Below are positions 17,446-26,069 of a stretch of 64,000 nucleotides of DNA, piece by piece; within the stretch, counting starts at the first letter, position 1; the number at the start of each line of letters is the position of its first letter. The notes beneath the pieces were generated by a model, which did not search any database, had not been told where the DNA came from, and was given only the letters and a program-made list of their open reading frames with translations. The position numbers and the translations under genes were made by a program. The stretch is from Neorhizobium huautlense (lineage in GTDB: Bacteria; Pseudomonadota; Alphaproteobacteria; Rhizobiales; Rhizobiaceae). The stretch lies in contig NZ_JAUSRF010000005.1 in NCBI RefSeq assembly GCF_030811685.1, forward strand, positions 62,001 to 126,000, read 5' to 3'.

Positions 17446-20400
17446 TCAAAACTGTGTCGGGCAGGCAAACGCATTGAGCGCCGCCAGCCGGAACGGGTTG
17501 AGCACGGAGCCGAACTGCACTTCGAACTCGGCGGTTTTCCCGGCCTGGGTGAAGCGGGCGCGGAACAGGTCATCACCTTGCGAGGTGATGTTGGCGCTGT
17601 CGAACAGCCGGAACGGCGACCAGTCGCCGTTTTCGGTGATCGCCTGCTGCCAGCCGCCGGGCTGGAAGGCGATGCGCGACAGGTTGCTGGCGTCCGTCGA
17701 GGGCCAGGCGATCGATTTCGCCTGAACGGGCCCATGGAAATAGACGAGACGTTCCGCCTCGATTTCCAGCATCACGGCATTGGCATTGTCCGACAGCGAC
17801 ACCGGCTTCACGTTGATGGCGATCGACGGGTTCTCGCTGCCTGCAGGGAAGAAGGCGCGATTGATCTTGTCGGCATTTTCGAACTGGGCGATCGCCTCGC
17901 TCGGAATGCTGGCCGCGCCAAACGTGCCCTTCCAGCCCCATGGCGACGAACTGGTGTCGACAAAGGCGGAAAGGCGTGCGTCGAAGAAGCTCTTGAACAG
18001 GCCTTTCGGGCCGAACAGTCGCACGAAATCGGTCATGGCCACATCGCGCGGCGATTCCCGTTCGAATGGATAACGGCCGGTAATGACGTTCGAGCAATAG
18101 CTCGCGCCTTCCGCCGCCCAGGCGTCGTTGATACGGGCGCGCGCCGATTTGACAGCGAGTGACCCGACATCGGCGGCAACACCTGCCATCCAGGCATCGA
18201 CCGGATTAGGCAGACGGCGGGCCTGCTGCAACAGATCCTGGTTGGCATCGGTCAACTGGCTATCGACGTCAAAAACCCTGGCGACTTCAGCCGTTGATGT
18301 GGTGGCGCGGAAGAGTTGATCCGCAACCTTTTGCAAGGCGGCCTGAAGCTGGCCGATCTGCGATTTCGGGCCATCGGCGGGTTGGCCGGTGCCTGCTGCG
18401 GCAGCGCCATCGGTTGGTTCGGCCAGCGCTTCGCGAAGGCCGGCATAAGGATCCGGCGCATTGGTGACACCCGCCAGCGCCGTGGATGATACGGCGCTGC
18501 TTGTGGCAGCCGAGGCGATCTCGGTACCGGCATTGCGCAGATCCGTATTCTCCGCGATCGACCGTGCGAGCATTTCGACCGGGGTGACAGGTTTTGTCGC
18601 CAGATTCCGGGTCGTCTCGGCTGCATCATTGATCGTCTGCGAGGGTTTTACCCGCATGTCGGTCAGAAGCGTGGACCAGCGTTTTTCGAAATTGTCGAAA
18701 TAAAGCTGCATGGTCGACTGCGTGATGGCCTCGATCGTGCTGCCCGCGGGGTTCTCCTCGTTGCGGACCCAGGTTTCTTCGATAGCGGTGCGAGCCGCAT
18801 CGGAAACTTTTGGCAGGACGACGCTGCGATAACCATTGCTGGAAAACAGGCCGGGAATGCCCTCACGAAGCGGCGCGCCGGAACTGCGCTCGAAGGCCTC
18901 TTCGCCGACCGGGCCGAGAGACGTTCCCGGGTTCCAGGCCGGAAGCGCGCGCGCGGCGCGATAATCGTTGAGAATATCGTAGGCGCGGCTGGCAAGGCTT
19001 TGGGAACGGATCGTTTCACGCGCCTTGGCGATCAGGTAGGGATCGAGAGCGACCGGCGGCAGAGTGCCGCGTGCCATGGCCGCCGCATGGGCGTTCAGCG
19101 ACTTTCGGGCGTTGGCGCGGCCATCGCCGGGATAAAGCGCATTGAACATGTCCTGCGTTTCAAGCTCGATGAATTCGCGGTCCATCGATCCGAGGCCGCC
19201 CAGCATGCCGTAAAGCTTGAGCGCGTTGAAGGTTTTCGCAACATCGCCGCCATCGGCCATGTCCTTCTGCAACTGCACCAGAATACGTGGCAGGAGCAGC
19301 GCATTCAGCGCGCGCTGATAGGCATCGCGATGACGGCCGGCCACCTTGTCTTCCTGGTCGAGACCAAAGCTGACTGGCCAGACACGATCCTTGGAAAAAT
19401 CGCCGGTCACCGCTGCCAGATTGTCCAGCGCCGGCATGATGCGCAGGAAATCCGCATCGGCAACGTCACGCACGGTGATGCCCTGAGCCAGTTTCTCATA
19501 GGCATCGATATGTTCTTCGGCGGCGATGAGTGCAGCCTTGTTCTGGAAATAGGTGACCGTCCAGCTTGTCAGCACCACCGCCAGTACCAATACGGCAGCG
19601 GCATAGGCGGCACGGCGGAACAGCAACTGCCGACCGGAAAGACGGCGATCACGCGAAACCAGCGAGGCTTCGTCGAAGATGACATCCTTGAACAGGCGAG
19701 AGAGGAAATAGCTGCGACGTGCCCGGCCGGAGGTCGAAACCGCCGTTTCGTTCACCTGCGTGCCGGAGGCGAAATAGATGCCGCGCAGCAGCGGCGGCTC
19801 CACCAGCTTCGAGCCGGTGCACAGCTCGCTCATCACATCGTGCAGGCGTTCCTTCAGCGCCGCCAGTTCCGCCGGAAAGCGGAAGATGCGGCCGCGCAGT
19901 TCGGCATTCGGTTCCTGCTGCAGGCGTTCGATCAGCATCGAGCCGACGCGTTCCTGCAGAAGGGTGAACTCTTCCGTGAACCGGTCCGGGAGATCGATCG
20001 TCTTGTAGCTCTCGTCGAGGCCGAATGTCGTGCCCCAGACCTGTTCGCGGTCCGACTTATTGAAGCCATCGAAGAACTCGACGAAACCGGTCAGAAGGTC
20101 CGCCTTGGTCAGAACCAGATAGACCGGAACGCGTGCCTGCAGCTTTTCGTCCAGTTCCGACAGGCGCTGGCGGATGACGCGGATTTCCTCGCGCTGCGCT
20201 TCCGGATCACGGGTCAGAAGGTCGCCGATCGAAAGCGTGACCAGCGCGCCATTGATCGGCTGCGAGCGGCGATATTTTCGCAAGAGGCCGAGAAAACCCT
20301 CCCAGCCGGCCTTGGCCGAGCCGTTGAGATCGTCCTGTGTCGTATAACGGCCGGCGGTATCGATCAGGATCGCTTCGTCGGTAAACCACCAGTTACAGTT

Positions 20401-20934
20401 ACGCGTGCCGCCGATGCCCTGCACGGAATTGCTGCCCAGCGCATCGCCGAGCGGGAATTTCAGGCCGGAATTGGTGAGCGCCGTCGTCTTGCCGGAGCCG
20501 GGGGCACCAAAAATGACGTACCAGGGAAGCTCGTAGATATAACCGAAGCGCTTCTTGCTGACGCGGCGCAGCAGCTGCAGCGCCTCCTTCAGGCGGTTAT
20601 GGATGTCGTTGACCTCAGCCTGCTGGCTGGCGGCGGCTTCCGATTCCGCATCGCGCTCGATGCCTTCGACAAGCTGTTTGTCGCGGCGGCGGTCGCGAAT
20701 GACCGAATAGATCAGATAGGCCAGCCAGACGGCGATGATCACGCCGATCAGGATGATGCGATTGGTGGGGCTCGCCAGCGGCTTGAAGTCGCCGAAGGCT
20801 GCCAGATAACCATAAAACCAGATGACGATACAGATCGCCGCCACCCAGATGACCGAGATGAACCTCCGTCCTATCAGGCCCGCATAGGCCTCGACATAGG
20901 AACGGAGCGTGTAAAACATACCAATCGGGTTCAT
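17446..20934 (-). CDS. tssM: T6SS inner-membrane complex protein TssM (ImpL/IcmF-like)
   Basis: A 1162-residue inner-membrane protein that bridges to the envelope in the T6SS membrane complex. Two N-terminal membrane helices (about residues 24-44 and 58-78) precede a cytoplasmic GTPase-like domain with a complete Walker A, GAPGSGKTTALTNSG (about residues 140-155), and LIDTAGRY. A third helix near residue 445 leads to the large periplasmic region. The C-terminal beta domain shows GWKGTFGAASIPSEAIAQFE and YFHGPVQAKSIAWP. Length is normal for the family. The start overlaps the tssL stop by four bases. Confidence 0.95.
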   Translation of the reverse strand: MNPIGMFYTLRSYVEAYAGLIGRRFISVIWVAAICIVIWFYGYLAAFGDFKPLASPTNRIILIGVIIAVWLAYLIYSVIRDRRRDKQLVEGIERDAESEAAASQQAEVNDIHNRLKEALQLLRRVSKKRFGYIYELPWYVIFGAPGSGKTTALTNSGLKFPLGDALGSNSVQGIGGTRNCNWWFTDEAILIDTAGRYTTQDDLNGSAKAGWEGFLGLLRKYRRSQPINGALVTLSIGDLLTRDPEAQREEIRVIRQRLSELDEKLQARVPVYLVLTKADLLTGFVEFFDGFNKSDREQVWGTTFGLDESYKTIDLPDRFTEEFTLLQERVGSMLIERLQQEPNAELRGRIFRFPAELAALKERLHDVMSELCTGSKLVEPPLLRGIYFASGTQVNETAVSTSGRARRSYFLSRLFKDVIFDEASLVSRDRRLSGRQLLFRRAAYAAAVLVLAVVLTSWTVTYFQNKAALIAAEEHIDAYEKLAQGITVRDVADADFLRIMPALDNLAAVTGDFSKDRVWPVSFGLDQEDKVAGRHRDAYQRALNALLLPRILVQLQKDMADGGDVAKTFNALKLYGMLGGLGSMDREFIELETQDMFNALYPGDGRANARKSLNAHAAAMARGTLPPVALDPYLIAKARETIRSQSLASRAYDILNDYRAARALPAWNPGTSLGPVGEEAFERSSGAPLREGIPGLFSSNGYRSVVLPKVSDAARTAIEETWVRNEENPAGSTIEAITQSTMQLYFDNFEKRWSTLLTDMRVKPSQTINDAAETTRNLATKPVTPVEMLARSIAENTDLRNAGTEIASAATSSAVSSTALAGVTNAPDPYAGLREALAEPTDGAAAAGTGQPADGPKSQIGQLQAALQKVADQLFRATTSTAEVARVFDVDSQLTDANQDLLQQARRLPNPVDAWMAGVAADVGSLAVKSARARINDAWAAEGASYCSNVITGRYPFERESPRDVAMTDFVRLFGPKGLFKSFFDARLSAFVDTSSSPWGWKGTFGAASIPSEAIAQFENADKINRAFFPAGSENPSIAINVKPVSLSDNANAVMLEIEAERLVYFHGPVQAKSIAWPSTDASNLSRIAFQPGGWQQAITENGDWSPFRLFDSANITSQGDDLFRARFTQAGKTAEFEVQFGSVLNPFRLAALNAFACPTQF

Positions 20935-22463
20935 GGCAAGACGCCCCCTGCTGCCGGGTTGGCCGGCATATTTCGAATATCCACTTCAAGAGGCGGCGAG
21001 ACCGCGCCCGCACCAGTCAGTTCCTCATCCGGATCGGCCAGAACGAGAATTTCCGTGCGGCGGTTCTTTTCCCGACCTTCGGGGGTGGAGTTGCTGGCGA
21101 TCGGATCCGCTTCGCCGCGACCTTCGGCAATGATGGCGCCGGGGCCGGTGAAGGCGGCCAGGATATCGGCCACGGATTTGGCGCGTGCCTGCGACAGATG
21201 CCAGTTGGACGGGAACTGGATCGTGTTGATCGGTACATTGTCGGTATAACCAACGACGACCGCGCGGAAGTTTTCCTGTGCCAGTGCCCCGCCGATGCGG
21301 GAAATCAGCATCTTGAACTCGTCGCTGACTTCGGCGCTGCCGACATCGAAGAGGCCGGCATTGTTGATGCGCACCAGAACGCGGTTCTTGGCGGTTTCCC
21401 GCAACGACACCAGGTTCTGTTCGACTTCCGGCTGCAGGAAACGCATGAAGTTTTCAAGCTTGGTCGGCTTCGCCGGCACCAGTTCCGGCCTGACCGGCGG
21501 CTCCGTGATCTTGGCAATGATCTCCGGTTCGGCCTCTTTCGGCGGTGGGTTGATGAGAATGCTGGGTGCGTCGGCCGGCGAAAGTTGCGCCAGTTGCTGG
21601 AAGGTATTGTCCGATGCGTTGTTCAGCGAGAAGGTGAAGAACAGATAGCCAAGCGCAAACACCAGCGCTAGCAGAGACATCAGCGTCCACAGCGCCACGG
21701 CGGTTCTGAGCGGCTTGTGTTTGGCCGAAACACCCTTCCAGTGTGGCGAAAGCTCGCGTTCGAACACGCCATATTGGCCGAGCAGCGTTTTGTAGAGACT
21801 GTCGCGGATACGGCCGAGCTCGAGATTGCCGCGTGCGGAGACACGCGTACGGCCCTCGAAGGCAAGCGACAGCGACAGGTAGATCAAGAGCAGCAGGTCC
21901 TTGTTGGTGCCCGGGCTCTGATGGAAATGGTCGAGAAGATCGAAAACGCGGTCGCCGCCGGTCACATCCATATGGAATGTGGAGACGAGGCCGGAACGCG
22001 CCCAGCCGGCGCGCACGCCCCAGGGCTTGCTCAGCACCACGTCATCCACGGTGGCGCAGATGATGTAGTGGGCGGCACGCGCCCGTTCCGGGCTGATGCG
22101 TGAACCGGCGAGATCACGCTCGTAACGGCCAACAGCTTCCACCGCCACGCGGCGCAGCTGTTCCATGTCCGGCTGTTCGTCGGTGTAACGCAGCGCATGC
22201 GCAAGGTTTAGCAACGGGGCCGCCGAGCGCACCAGCGTCGGCACTTCCTCGCCGCCGAAGCGGAAATCGCGCACCAGCGTTTCCACCGACCAGCCGCCTT
22301 TCGGCAGCGGTTTCGGCGCAAGGTCGTCAATGCCGGGCGTGTCGAGCACGTCGTCCAGCATTTCCGCCATGCGCGCAGCGGATTGCTTTTTCTTGATCCC
22401 GTCTTCGGTCAGTTCGACGACGGTCGGCAGGTTCTGCCACTTCGATGCGGGTTCGTTGGTCAT
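20931..22463 (-). CDS. tssL: T6SS TssL (ImpK) with C-terminal OmpA-like peptidoglycan-binding domain
   Basis: A 510-residue extended TssL. The cytoplasmic DotU/IcmH-like domain (about residues 45-245) has a single membrane helix near residues 251-275 (VALWTLMSLLALVFALGYLF). The periplasmic OmpA-like domain (about 370-490) has VVVGYTDNVPI, LSQARAKSVADIL and EGRGEADPI, for anchoring to peptidoglycan. The N-terminus reads ..WQNLPTVVELTEDG, placing Thr at position 14, the residue phosphorylated by PpkA in A. tumefaciens TssL. An anchored TssL fits the absence of a TssJ lipoprotein gene. The start overlaps the tssK stop. Confidence 0.95.
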   Translation of the reverse strand: MTNEPASKWQNLPTVVELTEDGIKKKQSAARMAEMLDDVLDTPGIDDLAPKPLPKGGWSVETLVRDFRFGGEEVPTLVRSAAPLLNLAHALRYTDEQPDMEQLRRVAVEAVGRYERDLAGSRISPERARAAHYIICATVDDVVLSKPWGVRAGWARSGLVSTFHMDVTGGDRVFDLLDHFHQSPGTNKDLLLLIYLSLSLAFEGRTRVSARGNLELGRIRDSLYKTLLGQYGVFERELSPHWKGVSAKHKPLRTAVALWTLMSLLALVFALGYLFFTFSLNNASDNTFQQLAQLSPADAPSILINPPPKEAEPEIIAKITEPPVRPELVPAKPTKLENFMRFLQPEVEQNLVSLRETAKNRVLVRINNAGLFDVGSAEVSDEFKMLISRIGGALAQENFRAVVVGYTDNVPINTIQFPSNWHLSQARAKSVADILAAFTGPGAIIAEGRGEADPIASNSTPEGREKNRRTEILVLADPDEELTGAGAVSPPLEVDIRNMPANPAAGGVLP

Positions 22464-23800
22464 TCTCTAAGGGCCCACATTTCCATTTCGAGACCAGGGA
22501 AATCACCTGCGAGATGCAGGGCGATGGCGCCCGAGGTTTCAAGCTGCTTCCAGAGCGGATTTTTCGTATCGAGTTCGAAATAGATCGTGCCGGAGCGGTA
22601 CGGCAGCTGGCGCGGCAGAACCGGCAGCGGACGAACCGGAATGCCCGGCAGCGCGACATTGACCAGTTCTGCGATACGCTCGACCGGGCCGACCTTGATC
22701 TGCGACGGCAGTTTTCGACGGACATCTTCCGCCGACATTTCGGCGCGCACGGCCAAAACGAAACCGGCATCCTTGAGCAGCGAACGGTCGTTGATCGTGC
22801 CGACGCGAACGCCATGGCGGCGTTCGGCAAGCTCGATCGAAACGGCCGCCTGTTCCAGAACCGATGAAAGCGAGGCGCGCAGGTCTTCATAAACTGCTGC
22901 AAAAGTCGCCTTCAGATCGTCGTGACGGTAGGGCGGAAAATCGGTTGCCCGCTTGCGCTCGGTGGTGAAGGTGGCGAGTTCGCCGGCGAGCTGGATGCAG
23001 GTCTCGTAGAAATCGATCGGATGGATGCGCGTGGCGTTGGCCGAAATATGTTTCAGCATCGGGTCGGCGCGATTGAGGATCTGCAGCAGAAAGTAGTCGC
23101 CCACCTCAGCCGTGCCGCGAATGGTCGGATCGCCGATACGCTCGGCAATCGCCTCGGCGCGGTGGCGCACGATACCCAGCAGTTCCGTCATCAGTTCGGA
23201 AAGCCGTGGTTCTGCGGCGCAGTTGAGGCTTGGCGCGATGAAATCGGGATCGAGAATGACGGCGCGGTCGGAACGAACCTCGATCACGCGGGCAAGGCCG
23301 ATGAGTTCGTAACCGGCAAGGTCGTCACCGGTCTTCAGGTAACGCAGGCTCAACCGGCTGACGTCGATCGGGGCCATGAAATCGGTTTCGACATTGGCAT
23401 CCGGCGCTTCGTAATTGGAAGCGGTCATGCGCACGCTGTTGAACCGGGCGCCGCCGTTGAGCGCTACATCAGGCTTGCCCGGCTGACGGGCCGGAAGCGC
23501 CAGATAGATGATGGCGTTCTTGACACTTTCATCGAGATCGACGGCCGGCGGCAGGTCGGTGTCGAGCGGCGCTTCGAACGGCGTGCCATCGGGCAGGATG
23601 CCGCGCAGGTTGGCGAGCGCGAACTGGCCGATGGCAAGCGCACTGCGGTCTATGCCGATTTCGGCAACGCCCCACGGATAGGCGGAAAGGCCGCGCGTCG
23701 TGGTACGCACCAGCCTTTCCGTCCAGCGGTCCGCCTGCTGGAAGTGCTGGACGCGAAGGAACATGCCTTCGCTCCAGGCGACCCGGTTCTCATTTCTCAT
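22460..23800 (-). CDS. tssK: T6SS baseplate protein TssK (ImpJ)
   Basis: A 446-residue cytoplasmic baseplate subunit that links the baseplate to TssL and TssM. The diagnostic N-terminus VAWSEGMFLRVQHFQQADRW and the internal SLRYLKTGDDLAGYELIGLA are clear. The C-terminal RSGTIYFELDTKNPLWKQLE and GAIALHLAGDFPGLEMEMWA are the conserved TssK end. Length is typical (about 445). The start overlaps the fha stop by 11 bases and the stop overlaps the tssL start, so the gene sits in a tight translationally coupled chain. Confidence 0.95.
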   Translation of the reverse strand: MRNENRVAWSEGMFLRVQHFQQADRWTERLVRTTTRGLSAYPWGVAEIGIDRSALAIGQFALANLRGILPDGTPFEAPLDTDLPPAVDLDESVKNAIIYLALPARQPGKPDVALNGGARFNSVRMTASNYEAPDANVETDFMAPIDVSRLSLRYLKTGDDLAGYELIGLARVIEVRSDRAVILDPDFIAPSLNCAAEPRLSELMTELLGIVRHRAEAIAERIGDPTIRGTAEVGDYFLLQILNRADPMLKHISANATRIHPIDFYETCIQLAGELATFTTERKRATDFPPYRHDDLKATFAAVYEDLRASLSSVLEQAAVSIELAERRHGVRVGTINDRSLLKDAGFVLAVRAEMSAEDVRRKLPSQIKVGPVERIAELVNVALPGIPVRPLPVLPRQLPYRSGTIYFELDTKNPLWKQLETSGAIALHLAGDFPGLEMEMWALRE

Positions 23801-25007
23801 CGTTGAGGTCTTCTCTCTCTGCTTTCGGCAGGTTCGCCATGCGGTTCCCGTCTTCCGTTCGCATCATGGCGTCGCGGAAAACGTCCTGAACCGACAGCGT
23901 CCTGCCGTCTTTTTCGAATTGATTTTTGTAGGCATGCCAGTAGTCGCGGCCACGCAGGAAACCGAAGGACGTCATTGAGCCTGCCGCGTCGATGCGGGAT
24001 TCGATGATGCGTGGCTCCATTTCCTGGGCGACGTGATGCACGAGATTTTCCAGCGCCGCCTGCAGTCTGGCCTGGCGGTTTGCCAGTTCCTCGATCCGGG
24101 TCACCAGCGTGTCCGAGTTTCCGCTGTTGAAGAAATCCTGTTCGATTTCAGGCATAGGCAGATCCAACCCGAACGTGGCAAAGCTTGCCTCAAGCGCATC
24201 TTCCACGCGCTGCAAGAGCGGGCTGATTTTCGCTTCGATATCGACATTCCGCGCCGGCGCAACGGCTTGCTGCGGTGCCTTGACGGGTTCGATATCCGGC
24301 TGTGGTGCATTGTCGTTGACGGTCTGCAACGCCTCGACCGGGCGCGCCCTGGCCACCGGAATGGTCACATGCGTCGCCGAGTTGTGCTCGAGGTAATTGC
24401 CGTATTCCGAGTGATCCGACTTGTCGGCGTCGAGGTTCCAGTCGTCCGGCAGGAGATTGCCGGTAGAGCGCACTTCAGGCGGGCCGTTCCAGCCGATATC
24501 GACATTGCGCGAAGGCGAGGGGCCTTCCTTTTTGGCAATCGGCTCCAGCCAATCCTCGGACATCTTGTTGCCGAGAACACCGGTTGCCGTGCGGCCGCCC
24601 GGCGCGATGTCGGCGAGGATGGCGGAAATCGTCAGCGTCTCGTCGCTCATCGCGTAATTGGTATCCGGGTCCTCCACATCGCGATGCACCTCACCGGTGA
24701 TGACCACGGAAAATGCGATGGGGCCGACTTCCAGCCGCGACTGGTCGGAAAGCCGCGCCGTCTCGCCCTCATGCACGACCACGCCATCGACACGCGAACC
24801 ATTGGCGCTCTGGTCGCGCAGCACAAAGCCACGCGCATCACGCTCGATCGTGCAATGCAGTTTGGAGATCGACCGCTGGTCCTCCGGCAATTGCCAGTCG
24901 CAATCCGGCGAACGGCCCAGCGTGCGCTTGCCCTGTTCGAAAAACCACTTTGTCCGGCTGGCCGGCAACATGCTGGCACCTGCGATCGCTTTCAGTTCAA
25001 GCCGCAT
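23790..25007 (-). CDS. fha: T6SS FHA-domain protein Fha (ImpI)
   Basis: A 405-residue cytoplasmic scaffold. The N-terminal forkhead-associated domain (about residues 25-95) carries the phosphothreonine-binding set GRSPDCDW, SISKLHC and NGSRVDG. A long, polar, probably disordered linker follows, then the T6SS-type C-terminal domain (about 265-390) with FLRGRDYWHAYKNQFEKDGR. In Agrobacterium the FHA domain reads PpkA-phosphorylated TssL and activates secretion; TagF counteracts it. The gene overlaps both neighbours (tssG and tssK). Confidence 0.92.
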   Translation of the reverse strand: MRLELKAIAGASMLPASRTKWFFEQGKRTLGRSPDCDWQLPEDQRSISKLHCTIERDARGFVLRDQSANGSRVDGVVVHEGETARLSDQSRLEVGPIAFSVVITGEVHRDVEDPDTNYAMSDETLTISAILADIAPGGRTATGVLGNKMSEDWLEPIAKKEGPSPSRNVDIGWNGPPEVRSTGNLLPDDWNLDADKSDHSEYGNYLEHNSATHVTIPVARARPVEALQTVNDNAPQPDIEPVKAPQQAVAPARNVDIEAKISPLLQRVEDALEASFATFGLDLPMPEIEQDFFNSGNSDTLVTRIEELANRQARLQAALENLVHHVAQEMEPRIIESRIDAAGSMTSFGFLRGRDYWHAYKNQFEKDGRTLSVQDVFRDAMMRTEDGNRMANLPKAEREDLNDEK

Positions 25008-26043
25008 GTTCGCCTCCTAAAACCGCCGCCGGTCGGGGTTCTACGATCACGGCATCGTCACTGTCCTTCGCGGCCGGTGCGACGCGTGCCCAGCTGTTCC
25101 AGCCCAGTCGCGGCTGATCGGCGCTTTCCTGACCAAGCTGGCAGAACGGCACGTCTTCTTTCCTCAGGATGACCTGAATGTCGAAATCGAGCGCCGAGCC
25201 GACATAAAGCCGTGTCAGCGCAAACAATTCGGTGATGTTGCGCCCACCCGGCGTCAGCGACAGGTAGTCGCGATAGGCCAACGGACCGACGATGACGCGA
25301 AAACCGCCGCTGAAATCATGGATGGCCGAACCGGCGGATGCATTGACGCCAAGCTGGACGCCCTGCGGCGCGCCCATCCTGCTGCGCTCCTTCATCGGAA
25401 TGGTCAGCCAGCGCGGACGGAACAGCTCGATTTCCACCGGCAGGCCGCTGAACTCGCTCAGCATGGCGCGCAGATTGGCGGGATTGCGGTTGCGTGAGGC
25501 GAAAAAGCCGGAAAAACGCAGCACGACATCCTCGTCGATGCCGCTGGTTTCCTTGAGCTTGCGGGTGCCGAAACCGGTCAGCGCAAACAGCGTGGTGATG
25601 AAGCCGTTATCCTCGCGTCGCTGGCCCCAGCGCAGGCGCCGCGCGATGCGATATTTTTCGGAGGCGTCGGCAAAAAGCTCTGCCATGCGTGCGCTGAACA
25701 AGTCGAAAAAGGCTGCCAGCCCCTTCGACTTGTTCCGCTCCTCGCGCATGATCAGTTCATTGTAGTTGGCCGGCATCGAGCCGAGCGGCCCGGTCAACCC
25801 GGCAAGCGCGCTGCGGATCGAAGCGCGCGCGCCCTTCTGGCGAAAACCGCTGACAGCGAGCGGTGCCGGCGAAACGCCCATATGCGATGCGATCTCAAGC
25901 TCGCCGCTCGCCTCACCCGTGCCGGCAGCCGTCTGCGCGACACGGAAAGCCGTTACCGCATCGAAGCGGCCTGGGTCGCGTTCGAGCAGGTCGACAAGCG
26001 TGTCGCGTGGTGCGTCGGGTTGGCGTAGCCTCGAGAGATCCAT
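24997..26043 (-). CDS. tssG: T6SS baseplate protein TssG (ImpH)
   Basis: A 348-residue baseplate wedge subunit that pairs with TssF and TssE. It has VSGFRQKGARASIRSALAGL, MPANYNELIMREERNKSKGL and AAFFDLFSARMAELF, in line with TssG proteins, and a conserved C-terminal half (GAPQGVQLGVNASAGSAIHD, FRVIVGPLAYRDYLSLTPGG). ATG 26043 gives MDLSRLRQPDAP; a TTG at 26073 overlapping the tssF stop (TTGA) would add ten residues and cannot be excluded. Confidence 0.9.
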   Translation of the reverse strand: MDLSRLRQPDAPRDTLVDLLERDPGRFDAVTAFRVAQTAAGTGEASGELEIASHMGVSPAPLAVSGFRQKGARASIRSALAGLTGPLGSMPANYNELIMREERNKSKGLAAFFDLFSARMAELFADASEKYRIARRLRWGQRREDNGFITTLFALTGFGTRKLKETSGIDEDVVLRFSGFFASRNRNPANLRAMLSEFSGLPVEIELFRPRWLTIPMKERSRMGAPQGVQLGVNASAGSAIHDFSGGFRVIVGPLAYRDYLSLTPGGRNITELFALTRLYVGSALDFDIQVILRKEDVPFCQLGQESADQPRLGWNSWARVAPAAKDSDDAVIVEPRPAAVLGGEHAA

Positions 26044-26069
26044 AGGGCGATCGCGGTCCTTTCTGTCGT

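Noticed and set aside
19000..21249. 749-codon plus-strand frame opposite tssM
   Set aside because: Antisense shadow; tssM has membrane helices, a Walker A and family-wide conservation on the minus strand.
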